NCBI GenBank assembly: GCA_023150615.1 | Contig: JAKLKO010000027.1 | Coordinates: 1-42,586, forward strand | Direction: 5' to 3' | From: Phycisphaerae bacterium | GTDB lineage: Bacteria; Planctomycetota; Phycisphaerae; UBA1845; UTPLA1 | Length of the DNA stretch: 42,586 nt | Shown here: in pieces, positions 25,139-33,279 of the stretch | Numbering within the stretch: position 1 is the first letter of the stretch | Layout: the number at the start of each line of letters is the position of its first letter | The notes under the pieces: generated by a model | Databases searched by the model: none | What the model was told of the DNA's origin: nothing | The model's input: only the letters and a program-made list of their open reading frames with translations | Program-made: the position numbers and the translations under genes

Positions 25139-28100
25139 AGGCTCCTGTCGCCGCCGGGACCGGTCCGACCGACTCTCCCGCGTCGATCACGTCATCACCC
25201 GGATCGGGCATGAAGAGCGCCTCGATCTTGCGCTTGTACGTGTCGCAGACCGCGCGGCGGACGAGCTTGCCGGTGGCGGTCAACTCGCCGCGCGTCGCGG
25301 ACGGTTCTTGATCGGCGAGAATGGCGCGTCTGACGCGCTGGTACTTCACGTCGATCAGCGGGTTGATGCGGCGAAGCTCCGCTGCGAACAGTGCCCGGAC
25401 TTCGGGCAGCGTCGTGAGCCGATCGGCCGGGACGTTGTGTCGCACGGCCCACTCGGCCAGGCGGTCGAAGTTCGGGAACAGCAGCGCGGCCACGAAGTCC
25501 TTGCCGCTGCCAAGCACGATCGCCTCGCTGAGGTAGGGAGATTCGTTGACCAGCACCGTCTCGACGCGCTGTGGGTGCACCTTTTCGCCGGTGGTCAGCT
25601 TGAACGCGCCGTCCTTGCGGCCGAAGATCCGCAGTCCATCGCGGCTGAACTCGCCCAGGTCGCCAGTGCGGAACCAGCCATCGTCGGTCAGCACGCGGGC
25701 GTTGGCATCCTCGTCGTTGAGGTATCCGAGCATCACGTTCGGCCCGCGGACGAGGATTTCTTGATCGTTCTCGATGCGGATCGACACGCCCGGAATCGGC
25801 ATGCCCACGTAGCCGCTGCGCCAGGGCGCATCGAGCGTCCGAAGCGTGACGCAGGGCGAGGTCTCGGTCAGGCCCCAGCCCTCGAGCACCGGGATATGGC
25901 GGCGGCGATAGGCGGACTCGACGGCCGCGGACAGCGGCGCGCCGGCCGTGAAGACGAACCGCAGGCGACCACCAAACACGACGCGGTCGGCCGCGGCATC
26001 TTCGCGACAACGGGCCATGAGCAGGTCGTGGACGCGCGGCACGCTGCAAAAGATCGTCGGGTTGAAGAGGCTCCAGTTTTCGACGAGGCGGTCGACGTCG
26101 CGCCCGCGCGAATCGTCGAGGCAGAGTTCCGCCCCGCGGTACAGCGTCAGGAAGCGCTCGAAGAGCCCGCCGAAACTGTGGTGCCACGGCAGGTAGCTCA
26201 GCAGCACATCGCGCTCGCTGACGTCCCAGATGAGGGAGAGCGCCTTCTGCTGGGCGACCATGTTCCGATGGCAGAGCTGCACGCCCTTGGGCGGTCCAGT
26301 CGTGCCGGAGGTGTACATCACGACGCAGAGGTCGTCGGGCCGAACGCCGGCGATGCGCTCGTCGAGCGCCGCGCGGCTCGCGCCGCCTTCCGTCAGCAAT
26401 TCGGCGAAGTCGGCCGCGCCCCACGAACGGCTCGCCGCGTCCGCATCCATGACGAAATATCGCTCGACCGTCGCGTGCCGAGCGCGCTCGATCTTCGCGA
26501 GCTGGTGCCGGCCGGATGCGATGACGATCCGCGGGCGGGAGTGTCCGAGGACGTAGGCGACTTGGGCCGGCTGCGAGCCGGCGAAAATGGGCACGGTGAC
26601 CGCGCCGATCGAGACAGCGGCCATTTCAAACAGGTACATCTCTGCGCGGTTCTCGGAAAGCATCGCCAGCATGTCGCCGCGGCGGATGCCGATGTCGATC
26701 AGACGACGGGCGATCCGCGACACCTGATCCGCGAACTCATCCCACGTCACGGAGACGACGCCGCCATCGCGCCGGTACCGGACGTAGGTCCGGCCGGCGA
26801 AACGCGCGGCGCGCTCGCGCAGCACGACGCCGAGCGATGACTCGTGTTCTCCAAGCGGGATCGGGCTGGTGTGCTCTTCGCCCACGCGGCAAATGCCGAC
26901 GCACTCGTCGAGTCCGAGGGGAGTGGTCTGGCAGTACGCCAGGCACGAGTCGCGCAGCAGACCCTTCGTGAGCGCAAATCGCTCCTCGGGCGGTCGATTC
27001 GCGTGCGCGGCGGACCATGGGTCGATCCCGCTGCGGCGGCGGACGAGGTGCGACGCCGCGAAATAGACGATGTTGGTCGCCAGCTCCTTGACGTGCGAGC
27101 AGCCGGTTCGCCCGCCGATGCGTCGGGCGATCTCGCCGACCACGCCGCGCTCGACGCGCAGGCCGACGAGCCGCGCGGCGGCCTCCTCGATGGCGCTGCA
27201 CACGGGGAACGGCGCTCGGATGACGCTCAGACGGCAGCGCGTGATCTGCTCGTCGGGCAGGAAGACGTTCACTTCGAGTTTGATGAGGTGGTCGCTGTCG
27301 AGCATGGTGCCGATCAAGACGAGGTCGTCATGGCCAGCGTTGTAGAGCTCGACCGAGAAATCGCGCCGGGCCGCCAGTTGCATGTTCTCGTACCTCCCGT
27401 CTCCCCCCGCCGCGTCGCGCTGCCGCCGCCGGATGGCCCGCGCCATGGATTCCTGGACCTGTTGCTTGAGTTGTTTGAAGAGCGCCTCCTCGGCCGTCAT
27501 GCCGGCGTTGGCGGCGTAACGCGCCAGCGGCGACAGGAGCCACTCCTCGTTGGAAAAGAGCTTGACCTGATCCAGCCCGCTCGCGACGGCGTCGCGGAAC
27601 GACTTGACCGAGCTGGTGACGTGATCGGGATCGGCCAGGATGCGGGCCCGATGGGCGGACCACACCACCTCGTAGTCGGCATCGGGCGGATACGCGCCGG
27701 CGGACTTTCCGACGTCAAAGACGGCCCGCGTGACGCGATCGACGAACGCGGCCTTGGTCGGGTCCTTGCAGAGATCGCCCATGCGCAGGTCGATCAGCTC
27801 GCCGTCGGGTGCGACCATGTGAATCAGTCCGCCAACGTTGAGCACGATCGAGATCATGGCCTTATCGAACTCGACGCGCGTGCCGGGCACGCCCCGCGCG
27901 TGTCGGAACGGATACTCGTGAGCGGTCAGGATCGCCTCGACGCGCTGCCGCTCCGTCTCACCGCCGCCGGCGAAGGCGAGCGCGCCCTTGTGTTCGAGCA
28001 CGTAGGCGGCCTCCGGCCCGGACCCGCGGCGACCGCCGGCCTGCATCGACACGCCGCGGACGACGCGATCGAGCGTGGCAGCAGCCATCGCGTCCGTGAA

Positions 28101-28559
28101 CGCGCCCAGCCGGCCCATGATCCGCGACTCGCGAAGCTGCTCCTCGAACGCGCCGACGACCTGCTCGGCGAGAATGCCGTTGGGCAGCACCAGCAGGATG
28201 GGCATGTGCGCGCGGACGTCATCGGCGTCGCGGAGGCGGCCGCGTTCGGTGAGGCTCTCGAGATAGCGCGTGACGTGGACGGTGAATTCGTCGACCTGGT
28301 TCGGCTCGCAGCAGACCATGATAAGTTCGGGCACGCGCTGCTGGGCCTCGGCTTCGAGCAGGTTCGAAAAAATGCGCCCGCGGAGCGGAACGAGCCGCAG
28401 CGTGCCGTGGTCGTCGAGCCGGAGCTGCCCCGCGCGCTTGAGCGAGTCGGTGATCCCGCCGCCGCCGCGCCCGATGAAGCACTCGGCGCGGGCATGCACG
28501 AAGAACGCAACGCCGAGGGCGCCGGGCGGATGCACGCCGATCTGACCGGAGCTGATCAC
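25122..28559 (-). CDS. Three-domain fusion: ketopantoate-reductase-like + DUF2889-like + AMP-forming acyl-CoA ligase
   Basis: 1145 residues from a GTG that overlaps the upstream activase stop (GTGA). Upstream in-frame codons to 28775 are a shadow. Residues 1-380 look like a ketopantoate-reductase-type Rossmann dehydrogenase: GQIGVHPPGALG, the LIMVCCEPNQVDEF strand, ILLVLPNGILAEQVV, then the helical half with RVEFDKAMISIVLN. Residues about 395-560 resemble DUF2889 (IRAPFPVCSAIEEAAARLVG, GRTGCSHVKELATNIVYFA). Residues 575-1145 are an ANL-superfamily ligase with the AMP loop YTSGTTGPPKG (749-759), GWGLTETSP, GWFRTGDLGEF and the catalytic lysine in LTATGKLVRR. It is the only ligase in the operon, so it is the candidate benzoate/aryl-CoA or acyl-CoA ligase. 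The first two domain names rest on motif memory. Confidence 0.82.
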   Translation of the reverse strand: MISSGQIGVHPPGALGVAFFVHARAECFIGRGGGGITDSLKRAGQLRLDDHGTLRLVPLRGRIFSNLLEAEAQQRVPELIMVCCEPNQVDEFTVHVTRYLESLTERGRLRDADDVRAHMPILLVLPNGILAEQVVGAFEEQLRESRIMGRLGAFTDAMAAATLDRVVRGVSMQAGGRRGSGPEAAYVLEHKGALAFAGGGETERQRVEAILTAHEYPFRHARGVPGTRVEFDKAMISIVLNVGGLIHMVAPDGELIDLRMGDLCKDPTKAAFVDRVTRAVFDVGKSAGAYPPDADYEVVWSAHRARILADPDHVTSSVKSFRDAVASGLDQVKLFSNEEWLLSPLARYAANAGMTAEEALFKQLKQQVQESMARAIRRRQRDAAGGDGRYENMQLAARRDFSVELYNAGHDDLVLIGTMLDSDHLIKLEVNVFLPDEQITRCRLSVIRAPFPVCSAIEEAAARLVGLRVERGVVGEIARRIGGRTGCSHVKELATNIVYFAASHLVRRRSGIDPWSAAHANRPPEERFALTKGLLRDSCLAYCQTTPLGLDECVGICRVGEEHTSPIPLGEHESSLGVVLRERAARFAGRTYVRYRRDGGVVSVTWDEFADQVSRIARRLIDIGIRRGDMLAMLSENRAEMYLFEMAAVSIGAVTVPIFAGSQPAQVAYVLGHSRPRIVIASGRHQLAKIERARHATVERYFVMDADAASRSWGAADFAELLTEGGASRAALDERIAGVRPDDLCVVMYTSGTTGPPKGVQLCHRNMVAQQKALSLIWDVSERDVLLSYLPWHHSFGGLFERFLTLYRGAELCLDDSRGRDVDRLVENWSLFNPTIFCSVPRVHDLLMARCREDAAADRVVFGGRLRFVFTAGAPLSAAVESAYRRRHIPVLEGWGLTETSPCVTLRTLDAPWRSGYVGMPIPGVSIRIENDQEILVRGPNVMLGYLNDEDANARVLTDDGWFRTGDLGEFSRDGLRIFGRKDGAFKLTTGEKVHPQRVETVLVNESPYLSEAIVLGSGKDFVAALLFPNFDRLAEWAVRHNVPADRLTTLPEVRALFAAELRRINPLIDVKYQRVRRAILADQEPSATRGELTATGKLVRRAVCDTYKRKIEALFMPDPGDDVIDAGESVGPVPAATGAYAHAT

Positions 28560-29389
28560 GCGGACACCTCGCTTTGGGCGGAGCGCGGGCGCTCGTCCAG
28601 ATCGTGCGGGTCCACTTCGCGGGCGAGCAGCGCGGCCCCGTAGGCGCCGGCCTGCTGCGGCCAGGGCGGCAGCAGCGGCGGCGCGCCGAAGATTTCCTCG
28701 AGCGCACGCAACATCGCCCGGCAGTGCGCGACGACACCGCCGGTCGCGGCGATTGGGCCATCGCGCGCCGCGCACATCTCGAAGACCCGCGCGGCGATCG
28801 ATCGGAACAGCCCCATCGAGATGTCCTGCCGCGGTTCGCCGGACTTGATTCGTTCGATGACCTCCGTGCCGGTGAAGACGGTGCAGTAGCTGTTGAGGAC
28901 CGAGTGGGCGGTCGAGGTCATCGCAAGCGCGTCGATCGCCGACAGCGGCACGCCGAGGCGCACGGCCACGGATTCAAGAAACGTCCCGGTCCCGGCGGCG
29001 CACTTGCTGTTCATGCGATAGTCGACCAGTTCGCCGCGCGCGTCGATCCAGATGACCTTCGTGTCCTGCCCGCCGATGTCGACGATGCCGCGCACCTCGG
29101 GGTACCACGCGCGGGCCCCGCGCGCGTGGCACGAGATTTCGGTCACATGACGCTGAGCGCCGCGGACGTTCTTGCGGCCATAGCCGGTCGAAACGCAGCA
29201 GGCGACGTCGCCGCGGTCGAGTCCCGTACCGCCGAGCGCGAGCGTGAGCGCGGCATCGGCGGCCTCGGCGTAGTCGAAGCCGGACGACACAACACCGTGC
29301 CCGACGATCGTGCCATCGGCGGCGAGCACGACGCACTTCGTGGCCGACGAGCCCGCGTCGATCCCGACGTAGAGCGGCACCGCGCTCAT
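28556..29389 (-). CDS. CoA-dehydratase/reductase activase ATPase (third paralogue)
   Basis: 277 residues. The ATG at 29389 overlaps the upstream HgdB-like stop (ATGA); the longer open frame to 29806 is the antisense-like shadow of that gene. Motifs are GIDAGSSATKCVVLA, STGYGRKN, VDIGGQDTKVIWI, C130 in NSKCAAGTGTF, C169 in NSYCTVFTGTEV and TGGVVAHCRAM. The two cysteines would carry the [4Fe-4S] cluster of a homodimeric activator. It is coupled on both sides by 4-bp overlaps (HgdB-like before, ligase fusion after), so it forms its own reductase-activator pair separate from the four bzd-type subunits at the operon end. Confidence 0.87.
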   Translation of the reverse strand: MSAVPLYVGIDAGSSATKCVVLAADGTIVGHGVVSSGFDYAEAADAALTLALGGTGLDRGDVACCVSTGYGRKNVRGAQRHVTEISCHARGARAWYPEVRGIVDIGGQDTKVIWIDARGELVDYRMNSKCAAGTGTFLESVAVRLGVPLSAIDALAMTSTAHSVLNSYCTVFTGTEVIERIKSGEPRQDISMGLFRSIAARVFEMCAARDGPIAATGGVVAHCRAMLRALEEIFGAPPLLPPWPQQAGAYGAALLAREVDPHDLDERPRSAQSEVSA

Positions 29390-30663
29390 CCGGCCACCTC
29401 CTGTGACACGGCCGAAGACGCGGGCCGCCGGCGGACCTCGAGCTGCTCGACGAAGGCCTCGAGGTTGGTCATGGTCTGGGCGGTGGAGAAGAAGCGCTGA
29501 TCGCTGAGATCGCCGTCCACGGACAGCACGGCCAGGCCGTGGTCTTCGCGGAGGCGCTGCGTCATTCCGAAGCGCGAGTTGGTGTTGTTCGGGCAGGTTC
29601 GGGCGTTGTGGAAGATGAGCCCGTCGAGGTCGAAGCGACGGACCATCTCGAGAAGGAATGCCTGCTTGGTCGGCTCGTCGCGGTTGATGAAGATGGCGAT
29701 GCTCGCCCGCGCCATCCACTCCAGCGGATCGCCGCCGGAGTAGTCCTCGAACGCCCACGAGTTGCAGTACGTGCTCGCCGCCACGGCCACGCCCAGTTCG
29801 AGGCACTTGTCGGACAGGTCGCGCAATCGCGGCCAGACCGGCATGCCCTCCCAGTAAACGCGGAAGCGCTCGTGCGGCACGGCCCCGACGCGGTCGCGGA
29901 CGCGCTGCTGCATCTCGGCGAGCAGCGTCTCGTAGTAGGCGACCGCGGCCGGCGAGCCGCGCATGAGGATCACCGGGGCCATGTGTATCAGGCCGTCCCA
30001 GAACGAGATCGGGGCGGGCCGGGCGCGGGCGGTGTCAAGGACGCGCCGCCAGAGCGTGCTCGCGGCGCTCGATCGCGCGACGACCTCGGCAAGGCGGTCT
30101 CGATCGAGCTTCTCACCGAAGTGAGCCTCGATCCGCTCGATCAGCGCTTGCAACTCGCCGCGGACGAAACGGACGTGGGCGGGTGTGATCTCGCCGAGAT
30201 GTGTCGGCGGACAGATGCCGAGTACGGGCGCATCGTGTCGCCGGCCGAAGAAGTTCCACCAGTCCTGTACTTCGCGGCACTGGTTCGTGCTGTAGACGAG
30301 CAGGTCGGGACGCGGCGGTCCGGCGATGCCGTAGGCGTCCTGAAGCGGGCTGACGCCCCGCAGCGCGGCGCCGATGTCGCTGTTCATGTACGAGCAGGAC
30401 TCGGCACAGTAGCCGGCGCTGACCGCGTAGGGAATAAGCTGGTGGCTGAGCCGCTTCGCGCCCAGCAACGCCCCGTGGTTCTCAGGGAAGTACGTCGCGA
30501 AGCCGAAGGCGACGAGGATCTCGCACGGACCGACGGAGGTGCACCACGCGACGCGGCGATCCGCATCGCAGGCCGCTGCGTCGAGATCGAGAAAATAGTC
30601 CCGCATGAGCGACTTGAGCTGCTGCGCCGCTCGAATCTCCACACGTGGGACTGCGTGTGACAC
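29386..30663 (-). CDS. BcrB/HgdB-like cluster-bearing protein (second, extra copy)
   Basis: 425 residues, homologous to the BzdO-like protein: the cluster-ligand cysteines align as C90 (YCAESCSYMNSDIG), C129 (YSTNQCREVQDWW) and C357 (FHNARTCPNNTNSR). It has no BcrC-type partner beside it, only an activase. It could be a second ring or 2-hydroxyacyl-CoA reductase/dehydratase, or an electron-relay partner of the main reductase. It is flanked by had upstream (29 bp) and the activase downstream (4-bp overlap). Substrate unknown. The family is certain, the role is not. Confidence 0.8.
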   Translation of the reverse strand: MSHAVPRVEIRAAQQLKSLMRDYFLDLDAAACDADRRVAWCTSVGPCEILVAFGFATYFPENHGALLGAKRLSHQLIPYAVSAGYCAESCSYMNSDIGAALRGVSPLQDAYGIAGPPRPDLLVYSTNQCREVQDWWNFFGRRHDAPVLGICPPTHLGEITPAHVRFVRGELQALIERIEAHFGEKLDRDRLAEVVARSSAASTLWRRVLDTARARPAPISFWDGLIHMAPVILMRGSPAAVAYYETLLAEMQQRVRDRVGAVPHERFRVYWEGMPVWPRLRDLSDKCLELGVAVAASTYCNSWAFEDYSGGDPLEWMARASIAIFINRDEPTKQAFLLEMVRRFDLDGLIFHNARTCPNNTNSRFGMTQRLREDHGLAVLSVDGDLSDQRFFSTAQTMTNLEAFVEQLEVRRRPASSAVSQEVAG

Positions 30664-30692
30664 GCGATGAGTCTCCCGGTCCGCACGTCGGC

Positions 30693-31715
30693 CTACGGCA
30701 CGACGATCGATCTCAGCGACACACCTTCCTTCATGACCTCAAACGCCTTGCCGAGCTCCTCCAGTTTGAAGCGGTGCGTGACCTGGCGCTTCAGGTCGAT
30801 CTTGCCCTGCTCCACCATGCGGATCAGCGGTACGTAGTCGACCGGCCGGCAGCCCAGCGAGCCGAGCACCTCGATTTCCTTGAACATGATCTTCCCGGCG
30901 ACGATCGAGATGGACTCGTGGGTGTAGCCGACGACGACGAGCCGCCCGCCGACCCGAACGCACTCGAACGCCTCTTCGATCGTGCGCGGGTTACCGATCA
31001 CCTCGAGCGCGATGTCCACCCCGCCGCCGGTGAGCTTTCGCACTTCCTTGCTGACGCGTTCGACCTGCGAGGCGTTGATCGTGTGCGCCGCTCCGAACTG
31101 CCGCGCCCATTCGAGCTTCCGATCGCTCAGGTCGACCGCGATGACAGTCCCGCCGGCGGCGGCGGCGAGCTGCACTGCGTTGATACCGACGCCGCCGCAC
31201 CCGAAGACGACGACGGTGTCGCCGGGCTGAACGCGGGCGCGGTTCTTGACGGCGTGATACGGCGTACTGATTGCGTCCGCGATGATGGCGGCCTCCTCGA
31301 TCGGGATCGACGCCGGAAGCCGCAGGACATCCTTGGCCGGCACGGCGACGAATTCCGCGTACGCGCCGTCGAAGTGATTCCCGAGCATCTTCATCTCGGA
31401 GCAGATGTTCTCGCGACCGCTGCGGCAGAACGCGCAGTGGCCGCACGTCAGCACGGCCGGGATGAGGACGCGCTCGCCGGGCTTGAACTGCGCGACGCCC
31501 GGCCCGCATTCCGCGACGACGCCGGAGGCCTCGTGGCCGAGGACGATCGGTGGCTTCTTGAAGGTCGAGACGCCGTGCTCGATGTAGTGCAGATCGGTGT
31601 GGCAGACGCCGCAGGCCGCGACGTGAACGAGGATCTCGCCCGGGCCGATGCGCGGCGTGGGTAGATCCTCGATCTTCAATCCGACGTTTGGGCCGTGAAA
31701 AACTGCTGCTTTCAT
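30693..31715 (-). CDS. had: 6-Hydroxycyclohex-1-ene-1-carbonyl-CoA dehydrogenase (Had), zinc alcohol dehydrogenase family
   Basis: 340 residues of medium-chain zinc dehydrogenase. The catalytic zinc ligands lie in ACGVCHTDLHY and LGHEASGVV, the structural zinc loop is CGHCAFCRSGRENIC, and the NAD loop is VFGCGGVGINAVQL. In the pathway it oxidises the 6-hydroxy intermediate made by Dch to 6-oxocyclohex-1-ene-1-carbonyl-CoA, the substrate of Oah. The specific assignment relies on its place directly between dch and the reductase-type genes, since zinc dehydrogenases are functionally broad. Confidence 0.87.
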   Translation of the reverse strand: MKAAVFHGPNVGLKIEDLPTPRIGPGEILVHVAACGVCHTDLHYIEHGVSTFKKPPIVLGHEASGVVAECGPGVAQFKPGERVLIPAVLTCGHCAFCRSGRENICSEMKMLGNHFDGAYAEFVAVPAKDVLRLPASIPIEEAAIIADAISTPYHAVKNRARVQPGDTVVVFGCGGVGINAVQLAAAAGGTVIAVDLSDRKLEWARQFGAAHTINASQVERVSKEVRKLTGGGVDIALEVIGNPRTIEEAFECVRVGGRLVVVGYTHESISIVAGKIMFKEIEVLGSLGCRPVDYVPLIRMVEQGKIDLKRQVTHRFKLEELGKAFEVMKEGVSLRSIVVP

Positions 31716-31739
31716 GTCTGCGCCTCCGCGCCGTTCTCG

Positions 31740-32510
31740 TTACGCGTGCTTCCAATTCGGCGGCCGCTTTTCGAGGAACGCCGAGATGCCCTCGTGCGCA
31801 TCCGCCAGCTTCATTAGTTCGTCGAGGTAGAGACGCTCCGCCCGCTCAAGATGGGCCAGGACCTGCTCCCGTGCTGCGAGGTGCGTGGCCCGCTTGGCCA
31901 TGCGAAGAACGGGCCGCGAGAGCCGGCGGACCTGGCCGAGGTATTCGTCGATGCGCGTGTCAAACTCGTCGGCAGGCAGGACACGATTCACCAACCCGAT
32001 CCGCGCGGCCTCGGTCGCATCGATCACCGTGCCGAGCGCCGTCAGCTCGGTCGCATGACCGAGTCCGACGCGAAACGGCAGGATGGACGCCGCAACGGGC
32101 GGGAAGACGCCCACCTGCACCTCGGGCTGCCCGAGCTTGGCGCGGTCCGAGGCGAGGACGACGTCGCAGAAGATGGCCAGTTCGCAGCCGCCGCCGAGTG
32201 CCGCACCCTGCACGGCGGCGATCGTCAGCGCATCGGTCGCCGCCATCTTTCGAAAGATGCCGTGGAACTGCGCGATCATGTCGCCGACGCGATCGGCCGC
32301 GTGATCCGCCACGTCCACACCGGCGCAGAATGCCTTGCCCTCCGCGCGGATGACGATTGCAGCGATGCACGGGTCCGCAATCGCGGCTTCCAGCGCGGTG
32401 TTCATCTCGGCCATCATCGGGAGGTGCAGCACGTTCAGCGGCGGCCGTCGAAGCGTGAGCGCAAAGATCCCGTCCGTGTTCGCCGTCAGAATGAACTCAT
32501 ATGCGCTCAT
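31740..32510 (-). CDS. dch: Cyclohexa-1,5-diene-1-carbonyl-CoA hydratase (Dch), crotonase family
   Basis: 256 residues of crotonase fold. It opens with the LTLRRPPLNVLHLPMM stretch typical of dienoyl-CoA hydratases. The oxyanion-hole loops are KAFCAGVDVADH and GAALGGGCELAIFCD. The region LGQPEVQVGVFPPVAASILPF replaces the usual LPE glutamate region of short-chain enoyl-CoA hydratases. It would add water to the dienoyl-CoA produced by benzoyl-CoA reductase, giving 6-hydroxycyclohex-1-ene-1-carbonyl-CoA. Gene spacing to had is 24 bp and to the SDR 25 bp. Confidence 0.88.
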   Translation of the reverse strand: MSAYEFILTANTDGIFALTLRRPPLNVLHLPMMAEMNTALEAAIADPCIAAIVIRAEGKAFCAGVDVADHAADRVGDMIAQFHGIFRKMAATDALTIAAVQGAALGGGCELAIFCDVVLASDRAKLGQPEVQVGVFPPVAASILPFRVGLGHATELTALGTVIDATEAARIGLVNRVLPADEFDTRIDEYLGQVRRLSRPVLRMAKRATHLAAREQVLAHLERAERLYLDELMKLADAHEGISAFLEKRPPNWKHA

Positions 32511-32535
32511 CGTGTCCGTTCCCTGTCCCTGCGGT

Positions 32536-33273
32536 TCAGATGTACTGCCCGCCGTCGACCTTCAGCACCTGGCCGGTGATGAACCGGGCGCGGTCGCTGC
32601 ACAGAAACGCGACGGCCTCGGCGACGTCTTCCGGCCGGCCGACGCGCCCGAGCAGTATCTCGCGGAGCGATTCCTCGCGGGCCTCGCCCGGAAGGCCAGC
32701 CACGCCGGGCGTGTCGATCAGCCCCGGCGCGATCGCGTTGACGGTGATGTTGAAGCGCGCCACCTCGCGGGCGAGGGCCTTCGTCAGGCCGATGACGCCG
32801 GCCTTGGCGGCCGCGTAGTTCGTCTGCCCGAACTTGCCGCGGAGGCCGTTGATGCTCGAGATGTTCACGATCGCCCCGCCGGCGCGGCGCATGATCGGCA
32901 CGGCCGCGCGGCTGACGTAGAACATGCCGGACAGGTCAACGTCGATCACGTCGCGCCACTGCTCGTCGGACATCTTCCAGATCACCGAGTCCCGGAAGAT
33001 GCCCGCGCAGTTCACGAGTACGTCGATGCCGCCCCACGCGCCAGCGAACGACTCGACCGCGGCGTGCGCGGCTGCGCTGTCGCGAATATCGCAGACTTGT
33101 TCCCAGAAGCGACGACCGAACGACTCCACGCGCTGGCGGACCGGATGCACATCCGTAGGACGTCCGACATATAGGGTGCCGATATCGCAGCCGTCCCGCG
33201 CAAGGGTCTCTGCGACGCTGCGACCGATGCCGCTGCTGCCGCCGGTGATCAAGGCCCGTCGCGCGCCCGCCAT
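32536..33273 (-). CDS. Short-chain dehydrogenase/reductase (probable 3-hydroxyacyl-CoA step)
   Basis: 245 residues, classical SDR. The cofactor loop is TGGSSGIGRSVAE, followed by VNCAG, the catalytic serine in VNISSINGLRG, YAAAK with the tyrosine and lysine, and GRPEDVAEAVAFLCSD near the end. It resembles FabG-type 3-oxoacyl reductases. bzd clusters carry an SDR (bzdZ, from memory) at a similar place. It lies 6 bp after oah, so it may act on 3-hydroxypimeloyl-CoA, overlapping in role with the fusion protein at 21266. Substrate is inferred. Confidence 0.85.
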   Translation of the reverse strand: MAGARRALITGGSSGIGRSVAETLARDGCDIGTLYVGRPTDVHPVRQRVESFGRRFWEQVCDIRDSAAAHAAVESFAGAWGGIDVLVNCAGIFRDSVIWKMSDEQWRDVIDVDLSGMFYVSRAAVPIMRRAGGAIVNISSINGLRGKFGQTNYAAAKAGVIGLTKALAREVARFNITVNAIAPGLIDTPGVAGLPGEAREESLREILLGRVGRPEDVAEAVAFLCSDRARFITGQVLKVDGGQYI

Positions 33274-33279
33274 CGCTTT

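Noticed and set aside
26844..28643. 599-codon plus-strand open frame opposite the ligase fusion
   Set aside because: The minus strand carries clear ligase and DUF2889-like motifs across the same bases. The plus-strand product has no recognisable fold.
28560..28775. Longer start for the ligase fusion at 28775
   Set aside because: The extra 72 codons are the out-of-frame reflection of the activase gene. The GTG at 28559 overlaps the activase stop in the coupled manner used throughout this operon.
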